Source: Pseudomonas sp. RIT-562 (lineage in GTDB: Bacteria > Pseudomonadota > Gammaproteobacteria > Pseudomonadales > Pseudomonadaceae). From it: 64,000 nt of DNA. Made by a program: the position numbers and the translations under genes. Every line of letters starts with the position of its first letter. The first letter of the stretch is position 1. This document shows, one piece after another, positions 32,120 through 40,356 of this stretch. The DNA is taken from NCBI RefSeq assembly GCF_026241895.1, contig NZ_JAPJIV010000021.1, positions 1 through 64,000 on the forward strand, read 5' to 3'. Below the pieces are notes generated by a model that was given only the letters and a program-made list of their open reading frames with translations, searched no databases and was not told the DNA's origin.

Positions 32120-33673
32120 TCAGACCGCCTGCTCGCGGGCCATGTGCCGGGCGATTTTCAGCGCATCCCAGAGCGACGGCAGGATCAGCAGCGACACTGG
32201 CACGGCGGTGATCACGATAAACGATTGCAGCGCGGTCACACCTCCCGCGCCAATGGTGATCAAGACCACGGCGGCCAGGCCCATGCCGATGGCCCAGAAG
32301 GCCCGCAGCCATTTTTTCGGCTTGTCGTTACTCGACATCGCCATGGCCACGGTGAACGCCATCGCATCACCGTTGGTGGCCACCGAGATGAAACTCAGGA
32401 ACAGGAACAGCGCCGAAACCAGGCCGCCCAGGGGCAGGTTCTGCGTGACACCCAGCAGCAGCGCTTCAGGTTGCGCGCCATTGGCGGTGACGATGCCCGG
32501 CGATTGCAGTTCCATGCCGATGCCGGTGCCGCCGACCACGGTGAACCAGAACATGGTCACGATCGGCGCGATGATCGACAGCGTCATGATCACTTCGCGA
32601 ATAGTCCGGCCGCGGGAGATTTTCGCCACGTACAGCGCGACCATAGGTGCATAGCCAATGAACCAGCCCCAGTAGAACACCGTCCACCAATCGAGCCATT
32701 TCGGATCGGCGCGGAACAGCGTCATCGGGATGAACTGTTCCACGTGCAGGGCAAACGCGCTCGGGAAGCCGCCGAGAATGAACGCAGTCGGCCCGAATAC
32801 CACCATGAACACCGCGAGGCCAATCATCAGCCACACATTGATCTCACTGACAAAGCGGATGCCCTTGAGGCCGACCAGGCACGAGGTGGTGTACATCACC
32901 GTGACCAGGATGATGGTGATGGCCTGGGTGGTCAGGTCATTCTGGATGCCCCACACCGAATGCAATGCGCTGCTGATCTGCAGGCCCAGGAACCCGATCG
33001 GCCCAATGGTCCCGGCGACTACGGCGATAATTGACGTAGCGTCTGCGAGGGTCCCAATCGGGCCCTTGAGCGCACGTTCGCCGAGCAGCGGATAGAGCAG
33101 GGTGCGCGGTGCCAGGGGCAAGCCTTTGTCGTAATGCAAATGCATCAGGACAATCGACAGCAAACTGCCCAGCACCGCCCAGGCAAGGAACCCCCAGTGC
33201 ACGAAGGACTGCGCCAGCGCGGCATGTGCTGCGGCCTCGGTATGCGCTTGCACTCCGGCGAACAGTGGCGGCGGGCTGGCGAAATGCATCATCGGCTCGG
33301 CAGCTGCCCAAAATGCACCACCGCCTGCGAGCAGGGCGCACATGATCACGGCGATCCAGTTGAAGGTACTGGTGTCGGGTCGCTGGTCAATGCCACCCAG
33401 GCGCACCCGCCCGCATTTGCTGAAGCAGATGAACAGGCTGACGGCGAACGTCAGCAGCATCAGGATTTGCCAGTACAGGCCGAAGAATCGGGTCGACCAG
33501 GCGAACAGCAAATTCACCAACTTCGAGGTGCCTTCGATGTCGACCAGCGCGGCAATCAGGAAGGCGCCAAGGAAGCCGCCACTGATCAGGAACAGCGGCC
33601 AGTCCAGGTCTTTTTTCGCTGACGCCGGGGCCAGTGGCTGGGCGTCGGCTTGCAGGGTAGTGGAAGTTTTCAT
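32120..33673 (-). CDS. BCCT-family transporter
   Basis: A protein of 517 residues with twelve predicted membrane segments and the family signature WWTVFYWGWFIGYAPMVALYVAKISRGRTIREV. BCCT carriers import choline, glycine betaine, carnitine and related zwitterions by ion symport or antiport. The substrate here is unknown; catabolic neighbours argue against a purely osmotic role. GGAGG precedes the ATG, and the start codon overlaps the stop of a 27-codon ORF (ATGA). The operon also contains an aldehyde dehydrogenase and an M19-type peptidase. Confidence 0.9.
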   Translation of the reverse strand: MKTSTTLQADAQPLAPASAKKDLDWPLFLISGGFLGAFLIAALVDIEGTSKLVNLLFAWSTRFFGLYWQILMLLTFAVSLFICFSKCGRVRLGGIDQRPDTSTFNWIAVIMCALLAGGGAFWAAAEPMMHFASPPPLFAGVQAHTEAAAHAALAQSFVHWGFLAWAVLGSLLSIVLMHLHYDKGLPLAPRTLLYPLLGERALKGPIGTLADATSIIAVVAGTIGPIGFLGLQISSALHSVWGIQNDLTTQAITIILVTVMYTTSCLVGLKGIRFVSEINVWLMIGLAVFMVVFGPTAFILGGFPSAFALHVEQFIPMTLFRADPKWLDWWTVFYWGWFIGYAPMVALYVAKISRGRTIREVIMTLSIIAPIVTMFWFTVVGGTGIGMELQSPGIVTANGAQPEALLLGVTQNLPLGGLVSALFLFLSFISVATNGDAMAFTVAMAMSSNDKPKKWLRAFWAIGMGLAAVVLITIGAGGVTALQSFIVITAVPVSLLILPSLWDALKIARHMAREQAV

Positions 33674-33753
33674 GATGCCTCCAAAATACGCGCTTGAGGC
33701 TGTGCATCGCCGATCGGGGAGATGAACGGGAGGCTATTGTTGTTGTTTTTCAT
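33670..33753 (-). CDS. 27-codon ORF coupled to the BCCT gene
   Basis: A tiny ORF, beginning MKNNNNSLPF and ending ARILEAS, has GAGGA four bases before its ATG, and its TGA overlaps the BCCT start codon. The ribosome site of the BCCT gene lies within it. It could be a leader peptide that couples translation, a small functional protein, or a chance ORF. The good ribosome site and ATGA overlap favour translation. Confidence 0.45.
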   Translation of the reverse strand: MKNNNNSLPFISPIGDAQPQARILEAS

Positions 33754-33779
33754 GGTGTCCTCACGGTGGGTAGCAGGGG

Positions 33780-34766
33780 TCAGGCGATTGCAGTGGTGGC
33801 GGTTTCCAGCAGGCGCAGCCAGTTCAGTCCCATGATGCTGCGTACTTCGTCCTCGGCAAAACCACGGGCGCGCAGGCCCTGGGCGATCACCGGGAAATCC
33901 CGGCTGTCGCGGAACCATTGCAGCGGTTGCGGCCAGTTGGCGTTGTCGGCCGATCCCTCGCCGTAGTCCTTGTCCTTGCTCCAGCGGCCATTGCGCATCC
34001 ATTCCAGTACGCTCAGGGGTTGTTGCTGGCACAGGTCGGTGCCGATGCCGATGTGCTCGACGCCCATCAGGTCGGCGGTGTTGGCGACCATGTCGCAGAA
34101 CGATTCGAGGCTGCAGCCGGACGCACCCCTGAGGTGGAACGGGTAGGTGCTGAAACCCAACAGGCCGCCGGACTCGGCGATGCCGCGCAGTACCGCGTCG
34201 GATTTATTACGTTTGGCGGCATGGAAACTCGACGGGTTGGCGTGCGAAACGATCACCGGCCGGCTCGACAATTCGATGGCTTCCAAGGTGCTGCGTTCGG
34301 CACTGTGGGACATGTCAATCAACATGCCAACGCGGTTCATTTCGCCAATCACCTGCCGCCCGAAACGGCTGATGCCGTTGTCTTCGCGTTCGTAGCACCC
34401 GCTGGCCAGCAGGCTCTGGTTGTTGTAGGTCAGTTGCATGACCAGCACCCCCAGCTGCCGGAAGATCTCGACCAGGCTGATGTCGTCTTCGATGGGCGAG
34501 CAGTTCTGGAAACCGAAGAAGATCGCGACGCGTCCTTCCTCGTGTGCCCGGCGAATATCGGCTGCTTCACGCACAGGACGGATCAACTCGGGCCAGGCCT
34601 CGAAACGGCGGTTCCATTCACCCAGGCGCGACAGGGTTTCCCGGGCATTCTCGTGGTACGCGATGGTGGCGTGAACGGCGCTCAGGCCACCCTCCTGCAT
34701 CTGGCGAAAAATCTCTTCGCTCCAGTTGGAGTATTGCAAGCCGTCGATCATCAATAAGTCGTGCAT
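33780..34766 (-). CDS. M19 (membrane/renal dipeptidase)-family protein lacking the HxD motif
   Basis: A protein of 328 residues of the amidohydrolase-fold M19 family. It keeps LIDMSHSAERS and PVIVSHANPSSFH (Zn ligands of the second site), RNKSD and IGIGTD. The N-terminal HxD that binds the first Zn in classical renal dipeptidase (DGHND) is replaced by IDGLQYSNW. A similar N-terminus occurs in the M19-like protein near dimethylglycine genes of P. aeruginosa, as I recall it. It may therefore cleave a non-peptide amide or need one metal. GGAG precedes the ATG at 34766, 13 bp after the aldehyde dehydrogenase. Confidence 0.82.
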   Translation of the reverse strand: MHDLLMIDGLQYSNWSEEIFRQMQEGGLSAVHATIAYHENARETLSRLGEWNRRFEAWPELIRPVREAADIRRAHEEGRVAIFFGFQNCSPIEDDISLVEIFRQLGVLVMQLTYNNQSLLASGCYEREDNGISRFGRQVIGEMNRVGMLIDMSHSAERSTLEAIELSSRPVIVSHANPSSFHAAKRNKSDAVLRGIAESGGLLGFSTYPFHLRGASGCSLESFCDMVANTADLMGVEHIGIGTDLCQQQPLSVLEWMRNGRWSKDKDYGEGSADNANWPQPLQWFRDSRDFPVIAQGLRARGFAEDEVRSIMGLNWLRLLETATTAIA

Positions 34767-34779
34767 GGTGCTCTCCGAT

Positions 34780-36222
34780 TCAGGGCCGCACGTAGGTGGT
34801 CTTGACCACGGTGTAGAACTCGCGGGCGTACTGGCCCTGTTCACGCGGGCCGAAGCTGGAGTTTTTGCGCCCGCCGAACGGCACGTGGTAATCGGTGCCG
34901 GCCGTTGGCAGGTTGACCATCACGCAGCCGGTGCGGGCACGGCGCTTGAATTCGCTGGCATGGCGCAGGGACTGAGTGATGATGCCGGCGGTCAGGCCAT
35001 ACTCCGTGTCGTTCAACACCGCCAGCGCTTGTTCGAAATCGCTGACCCGGATCACGCAGGCAATCGGGCCGAACACTTCTTCGCGGTTGATGCGCATGTC
35101 GTTGTGGCTATCGATGAACAGCGCCGGGCGCATGTAGTGGCCGGCAGGCGCAAGCGTCAGCACTTCGCCGCCTTCGACCAGCGTGGCGCCTTCTGCCTTG
35201 GCCAGTTCCAGGTACTGAAGGTTCTGTTGCAGCTGGCGGGCTTCGGCGACCGGGCCGATGTGCACCCCCTGTTCGAGGGCGTGCCCGACTTTCAGCTGGC
35301 GCATGCGGGCGGTCAGTGCACTGACAAAACGGTCATGAATGCCGTCGCAGACGATTAGGCGGGACGAGGCGGTGCATTTCTGGCCGGTGCCGAAGAAGGC
35401 GCCATTCAAGGCGCACTCGACGGCGATTTCCAGGTCGGCGTCGTCGAGCACCACCAAGGCATTCTTGCTGCCCATTTCCAGCTGGCAGCGCACCAGGTTG
35501 GTTGCCGTTGCAACGGCGACCCGGCGTCCGGTCGACAGGGAACCGGTAAAGGTCAGGGCATCGATATCGGCTGACTGGATCAGGCTTTCGCCCACCACAC
35601 TGCCGCTACCCATCACCAGGTTGAACGTGCCGGCGGGCAGGCCCTGGCGACTGATGATTTCAGTCAGGGCCCAGGCGCTGGCGGGCACCAGGTTGGCCGG
35701 TTTGAACACCACGGCGTTGCCGAAGGCCAGGGCCGGGGCGATCTTCCACGCAGCGGTGGCCATGGGGAAATTCCACGGGGTGATGATCCCGACCACGCCA
35801 ACCGGCTCGCGCTGCACTTCGATCTCGATGCCCGGGCGCACCGAGGCCGCGGTTTCGCCGAGCTGGCGCAGCACTTCGGCGGCGTAGTAGTGGAAGAACT
35901 GCGCAGAACGATTGACCTCGCCAATGCCTTCGGCGAGTGGTTTGCCTTCTTCGCGGGAGAGCAGTTGACCGAGCTCTTCCTTGCGCGCCATCAGCTCATT
36001 GCCGATCGCCATCAGCCACTGTTGGCGCTGTTCCAGGCCGGTCGCGGCCCACAGGGGTTGGGCGTCACGGGCTGCGGCGATGGCGCTTTGGGTCTGTTCG
36101 GCGCTGGCCTGGTGATAATGGCCAATCAGGTCGTCGACGTCCGAAGGGCTGTGGTTGGCGATGATATCCACGCCTTCGCACCAGTCGCCAGCGATGTAGT
36201 TTTTATGAGTTTGCATTGCCAT
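34780..36222 (-). CDS. NAD(P)-dependent aldehyde dehydrogenase (2-oxoglutarate/succinate semialdehyde type)
   Basis: A 480-residue ALDH with ITPWNFP, the Glu motif LEMGSKNALVVLDDADL and the catalytic Cys in FFGTGQKCTASSRLIV. The PTAGTDYHVPFGGRKNSSFGPREQG ending is typical of ketoglutarate semialdehyde dehydrogenases. It should oxidise a C4-C5 semialdehyde to the acid. GGAGG precedes the start, and the 92-bp gap to the divergent LysR gene holds its promoter. It is the first gene of the BCCT operon and probably performs a late step of the pathway. Confidence 0.88.
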   Translation of the reverse strand: MAMQTHKNYIAGDWCEGVDIIANHSPSDVDDLIGHYHQASAEQTQSAIAAARDAQPLWAATGLEQRQQWLMAIGNELMARKEELGQLLSREEGKPLAEGIGEVNRSAQFFHYYAAEVLRQLGETAASVRPGIEIEVQREPVGVVGIITPWNFPMATAAWKIAPALAFGNAVVFKPANLVPASAWALTEIISRQGLPAGTFNLVMGSGSVVGESLIQSADIDALTFTGSLSTGRRVAVATATNLVRCQLEMGSKNALVVLDDADLEIAVECALNGAFFGTGQKCTASSRLIVCDGIHDRFVSALTARMRQLKVGHALEQGVHIGPVAEARQLQQNLQYLELAKAEGATLVEGGEVLTLAPAGHYMRPALFIDSHNDMRINREEVFGPIACVIRVSDFEQALAVLNDTEYGLTAGIITQSLRHASEFKRRARTGCVMVNLPTAGTDYHVPFGGRKNSSFGPREQGQYAREFYTVVKTTYVRP

Positions 36223-36314
36223 GGGGAACCTCCGATTGCGTGGTTCCTATCTTGCGAGTATTAGTGTGCAAACAAAAATTAATAATAAATATGAAATGAT
36301 AAGGAAAACTTACC

Positions 36315-37196
36315 GTGTTGCCCGAGCTGAAAATTACCCAATTGCGCTATTTCGTGCTCGTCGCGCAGCTGAAAAGCTTCCATGGCGCGGCGAAACAGGC
36401 GTATCGCACCCAGCCCGCGTTGTCCCTCGCCGTGCGCGAGTTGGAACAGAAATTGGGCCAGGCGCTGTTTGAGAAGGGCGGCAAGACCGAACTGACGCCA
36501 TTCGGTGAACATTGCCTGCCGCTGTTCCAGGACTTACTCGCGCACCACGACCGGATCGCCAGTGAAGTGAGCCTGCTGGCCCGGCACGAAATCGGCCAGG
36601 TGAGTATCGCGACCGTGCCCTCGGTGGCCAGCCGACTGCTGCCGCAGCTGCTGGCCCGCTTTGTCAGCGAGCATCCGAAAATCCAGATCAGTATCCAGGA
36701 CGGCAACGCCGACAGCGTGCAGCAACTGTTGATGCAAGGTCAGGTGGATTTCGGCATCAGCAGTGTCTGGATGCCGGACGAGAACATTGATTTCCTGCCG
36801 ATCCTCAGCGACCAGGTGGGGGTGGTGTGCCGCAAGGATCATCCGTTGGCGGCGGCTGGCGCAGAGTTGCACTGGTCCAGCCTGCAAGCCTATCCACTGG
36901 TGCGTAACGGCACTTCGCGCCTGTTGGAAAAGACCGAGGCCGCAGTGTTGCTGGAGAGCAGCCTGCTGTTTGTATCCAACATGATTTCGCTGATCGCGAT
37001 GCTGGAAGAGGACATCGGGATTACCACGCTGCCGTCGCTGGCGTTCCCGGCGGGTAATAAACATCTGGTGTTTGTGCCGCTGGCCGAGCCAAGGGTGGAG
37101 CGGCAGATCGGCATCCTGAGCAGAAAGAACCGCAGCCTGTCGCCAGCGGCGGCGGAGTTGATGGAGTTTTTGCGGCTCAATATGCAGCTCAAGTAA
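36315..37196 (+). CDS. LysR-family transcriptional regulator of the BCCT operon
   Basis: A 293-residue protein: winged helix-turn-helix at residues 1-65 (LKITQLRYFVLVAQLKSFHGAAKQAYRTQPALSLAVRELEQKLG) and a periplasmic-binding-like effector domain from about 90. The start is GTG at 36315 with AAGGA about eleven bases upstream. It is divergent from the aldehyde dehydrogenase, the classic arrangement for a LysR activator of the facing operon. The intergenic region is AT-rich (about 36270-36310). Confidence 0.88.
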   Translation: MLPELKITQLRYFVLVAQLKSFHGAAKQAYRTQPALSLAVRELEQKLGQALFEKGGKTELTPFGEHCLPLFQDLLAHHDRIASEVSLLARHEIGQVSIATVPSVASRLLPQLLARFVSEHPKIQISIQDGNADSVQQLLMQGQVDFGISSVWMPDENIDFLPILSDQVGVVCRKDHPLAAAGAELHWSSLQAYPLVRNGTSRLLEKTEAAVLLESSLLFVSNMISLIAMLEEDIGITTLPSLAFPAGNKHLVFVPLAEPRVERQIGILSRKNRSLSPAAAELMEFLRLNMQLK

Positions 37197-37216
37197 ATCG
37201 TTGAACCCGTCCCCCT

Positions 37217-37309
37217 GTAGGAGCTCGCTCGCGAAAAACCTGAGCGCGCTGCGGGGTGTCAGGCCCCCGCGTTATCGGCAACGCCCATCGCGAGCAAGCT
37301 CGCTCCTAC
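37217..37309. repeat. REPIN of a second REP subtype
   Basis: GTAGGAGCTCGCTCGCGA and its inverted partner CGCGAGCAAGCTCGCTCCTAC. This GAGC-TTGCTCGCGA subtype differs from the CTTGCC-GCGATGG subtype that dominates the window. Confidence 0.85.
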
Positions 37310-37370
37310 AGGTGTACTACGCTGTGGTGAATCGCAGGCTATAAAAACAACAATTTTGGGAGAATCCTCA

Positions 37371-38327
37371 ATGTTTGCTCCGTTCAGCCGCTGCATCGCC
37401 GTCGCCTTTACCACCGCCGTTCTTGCCACCCCGGCGTTCGCCCTCGACACCGTCAAGTTCATGGCCCCAGGTTCCGTCGGTGGCGGCTACGACCAGACCG
37501 CGCGGATTCTCGGCAAGGCCATGGTTGAAGCCGGCACGGCCAAGTCGGTTACTTTCGAAAACAAGGGCGGCGCAGGCGGCACGCTCGGGTTGGCGCAGTT
37601 CGCCAATAGCACCAAGGGCGATCCCAACGCCTTGCTGGTAGTCGGCGCAATCATGGTCGCGGGCATCGAGCAGAACAAAGCGCAAATCAGCCTCAAGGAC
37701 GTGACGCCGATTGCCCGCCTGTTCACCGAGTACAACGTCCTCGCCGTGCGCAAGGAATCGCCTTACAAAACCCTGGACGACCTGATCAAGGAGTTCAAGG
37801 CCAAACCCACAAGCGTCACCTTCGGCGGTGGTTCCAAGGGCTCGATCGATCATATCGGCATCGCCGAATTGGCCGGCAAGCTGGATATCCCGGTGAACAA
37901 GGTCAACTACGTCGCCTTTGCCGGTGGCGGTGAAGTGGTGGCGCAGGCCCTTGGCGGCCAGATCAAGGTCATCACCGGCGGCTATGCCGAGCTCGGCCAG
38001 TACATTAAGAACGGCCAATTTCGCGTCCTTGCCATTGGCGCGCCGAACCGGGTCGAGGGCATTGATGCGCCCACGCTCAAAGAGAGCGGCTATGACGTGA
38101 CCATCGGTAACTGGCGCGGGGTGTACGGTGGCGCCAACCTCACTGCCGAACAACGTACCCAAGTGACCGAGGCGGTCGTCGCAGCCACCAAGAGCAAGGT
38201 TTGGCAGGACAATGTGCAAACCAACGCCTGGTCGCCGAGCATCCTGACCGGCGACGAGTTCGGTAAATTCGTTGAAGAAGAACACGTGCGGTTGCGCGCG
38301 ATGCTGGTCAAGGTCGGGCTGCTCTGA
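37371..38327 (+). CDS. tctC: Tripartite tricarboxylate transporter, periplasmic binding protein TctC
   Basis: A 318-residue periplasmic protein with signal peptide (cleavage after ATPAFA near residue 24) and the TctC pattern: MAPGSVGGGYDQTARILGKAMVEAG, FENKGGAGGTLGLAQF, TFGGGSKGSIDHIGI and the NWRGVYGG loop. It captures citrate or another carboxylate for the TctAB membrane complex. GGGAG precedes the ATG at 37371. The tctCBA order is standard. No TctDE two-component regulator is adjacent, so control is unknown. Confidence 0.9.
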   Translation: MFAPFSRCIAVAFTTAVLATPAFALDTVKFMAPGSVGGGYDQTARILGKAMVEAGTAKSVTFENKGGAGGTLGLAQFANSTKGDPNALLVVGAIMVAGIEQNKAQISLKDVTPIARLFTEYNVLAVRKESPYKTLDDLIKEFKAKPTSVTFGGGSKGSIDHIGIAELAGKLDIPVNKVNYVAFAGGGEVVAQALGGQIKVITGGYAELGQYIKNGQFRVLAIGAPNRVEGIDAPTLKESGYDVTIGNWRGVYGGANLTAEQRTQVTEAVVAATKSKVWQDNVQTNAWSPSILTGDEFGKFVEEEHVRLRAMLVKVGLL

Positions 38328-38328
38328 G

Positions 38329-38823
38329 ATGGCCGGCACCCGCTCGATCCTGCCCGCGCAACTGGCGATCGGCATTGGCCTGATCGCCCTTAGCGCAGTG
38401 CTGGCGTATGGCGCCTGGCAGTTTCCGCCCGAGATGGGCTTTGTGATCCTGCCGGCGTATGTCTATCCGTATGCCCTGGCGGCATTCGTCGGCGGAGTCG
38501 GCCTGCTGTTGTGTTACCAGGCGGTTACCGGCGGGTTTCGCGAACTGGCGGATCACGACGGGGAGTCGGCCAAGGCGCTGCCGGGTGGCAGGGCCGGAGT
38601 GACCTGGGTAACGGTGGGGCTGGTGGCGGTGGCGCTGTTGATCAATGTGATTGGTTTTGTCCTCGCCGCCGCCTTGCTGTTCGTCTGCGCGGCCCGGGGT
38701 TTTGGCAGCCGCCGGCCAGTGCGCGACCTCGCTATCGGCATGGCCCTGACGTTGCCCATCTACTGGTTGTTCAATGCCGGGCTCGGGGTTTCCCTGCCGC
38801 CTCTGGTCAATGCCTGGATCTGA
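38329..38823 (+). CDS. tctB: Tripartite tricarboxylate transporter, small membrane subunit TctB
   Basis: A protein of 164 residues with four hydrophobic segments and the usual cytoplasmic loop after residue 65. It ends with PIYWLFNAGLGVSLPPL, a typical TctB tail. It starts 1 bp after the tctC stop and forms the membrane complex with TctA. Confidence 0.88.
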   Translation: MAGTRSILPAQLAIGIGLIALSAVLAYGAWQFPPEMGFVILPAYVYPYALAAFVGGVGLLLCYQAVTGGFRELADHDGESAKALPGGRAGVTWVTVGLVAVALLINVIGFVLAAALLFVCAARGFGSRRPVRDLAIGMALTLPIYWLFNAGLGVSLPPLVNAWI

Positions 38824-38841
38824 ACACTGGAGGTCAGCACG

Positions 38842-40350
38842 GTGGACATTCTCTCAAGCCTGGCGATGGGTTTTTCCGCAGCGCTGACGCCGATCAATCT
38901 GATGTGGGGTTTTATCGGCTGCCTGCTCGGCACCGCGATTGGTGTATTACCGGGTATCGGGCCGGCCCTGACAGTCGCCTTGCTGCTGCCAATCACCGCC
39001 AAGGTCGACCCCACCGGCGCGCTGATCATGTTCGCCGGGATCTATTACGGTGCGCAGTTCGGCGGCTCTACCACCTCGATTCTCCTCAATACACCCGGTG
39101 AGTCGTCTTCCATGGTCACGGCCCTGGAAGGCAATCTCATGGCGCGCAACGGTCGGGCTGGCCCGGCCCTGGCCACGGCGGCCATAGGTTCGTTTGTCGC
39201 CGGGACCATCGCCACGTTGCTGCTGACGCTGTTCGCCCCAGTGGTGGCCAGGCTGGCGCTGAACTTCGGGCCGGCGGAGTATTTCGCGATTCTGGTGTTG
39301 TCGTTCACCACGGTGTCGGCCGTGCTTGGCGCTTCGATGCTGAGGGGCTTTGCTTCGCTGGGATTGGGTCTGACGATCGGCCTGATCGGCCTGGACTCGA
39401 CCTCCGGCATCGCCCGCTACACCCTGGGAGTTCCGGAACTGGTGGACGGCATCGAGGTGGTACTGGTGGCGGTCGGCTTGTTCGCGGTGGGGGAGGCGTT
39501 GTATAGCCTGTTGTACCAGAAAGAGGAAACTTCCGGCCGGCATCGCCTGACCTCGTTATGGATGACCCGCTCGGACTGGAAACGCTCGGTGCCAGCCTGG
39601 CTGCGCGGAACCTTGATCGGTTTTCCATTCGGCTCGATCCCGGCCGGCGGCGCGGAAATTCCGACCTTCCTGTCCTATTCCACCGAACGCAAGCTGAGCA
39701 AATTCCCCAAGGAGTTTTCCGCCAATAAAGGCGAGGGCGCCATTGAGGGGGTGGCCGGTCCCGAAGCGGCGAACAACGCCAGCGCCACCGGCTCGCTGGT
39801 GCCGCTGTTGACCCTGGGCATTCCCACTTCAGCCACCGCCGCGATACTCCTGGCGGCGTTCCAGAACTACAACCTGCAGCCCGGGCCGATGCTGTTTGAA
39901 ACCTCGGCCGACCTGGTCTGGACGCTGGTGGCCTCGCTGTACATCGGCAACGTTATCCTGCTGGTGTTGAACCTGCCGCTGGTGGGTTTGTGGGTCAAGT
40001 TGCTGCAGATCCCCAGGCCTTATCTCAACGCCGGAATCCTGGTGTTTGCCACCATCGGCGTGTATGGCATGCGCCATTCTTCGTTCGATCTGCTGCTGAT
40101 GCTGGGAATCGGCTGGGGCGGGGTGCTGATGCGCCGGTTCGACTTTCCGGTGGCCCCGGTGATCGTCGGCATGCTGCTGGGGCCCATGGCCGAGAAACAG
40201 CTGCGCAACGCCCTGTCGATCAGCGAGGGCGACTGGCTGATCTTCGTCACGCAACCGATATCGGCTGCGTTCCTGGCGTTGACGCTGCTGGTGCTGGTGG
40301 TCCCGCCGCTGCTGCATGCCCGGGGCATCAAGCTGCATGAGGACGACTGA
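38842..40350 (+). CDS. tctA: Tripartite tricarboxylate transporter, large membrane subunit TctA
   Basis: A 502-residue membrane protein with TctA motifs NLMWGFIGCLLGTAIGVLPGIGP, FGGSTTSILLNTPGESSS, IGFPFGSIPAGGAEIPTFLSY and VPLLTLGIPTSATAAILLAAF. The start is GTG at 38842 with GGAGG eight bases upstream. Only 6 bp separate its stop from the convergent TonB receptor. Confidence 0.92.
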   Translation: MDILSSLAMGFSAALTPINLMWGFIGCLLGTAIGVLPGIGPALTVALLLPITAKVDPTGALIMFAGIYYGAQFGGSTTSILLNTPGESSSMVTALEGNLMARNGRAGPALATAAIGSFVAGTIATLLLTLFAPVVARLALNFGPAEYFAILVLSFTTVSAVLGASMLRGFASLGLGLTIGLIGLDSTSGIARYTLGVPELVDGIEVVLVAVGLFAVGEALYSLLYQKEETSGRHRLTSLWMTRSDWKRSVPAWLRGTLIGFPFGSIPAGGAEIPTFLSYSTERKLSKFPKEFSANKGEGAIEGVAGPEAANNASATGSLVPLLTLGIPTSATAAILLAAFQNYNLQPGPMLFETSADLVWTLVASLYIGNVILLVLNLPLVGLWVKLLQIPRPYLNAGILVFATIGVYGMRHSSFDLLLMLGIGWGGVLMRRFDFPVAPVIVGMLLGPMAEKQLRNALSISEGDWLIFVTQPISAAFLALTLLVLVVPPLLHARGIKLHEDD

Positions 40351-40356
40351 TGTGCG

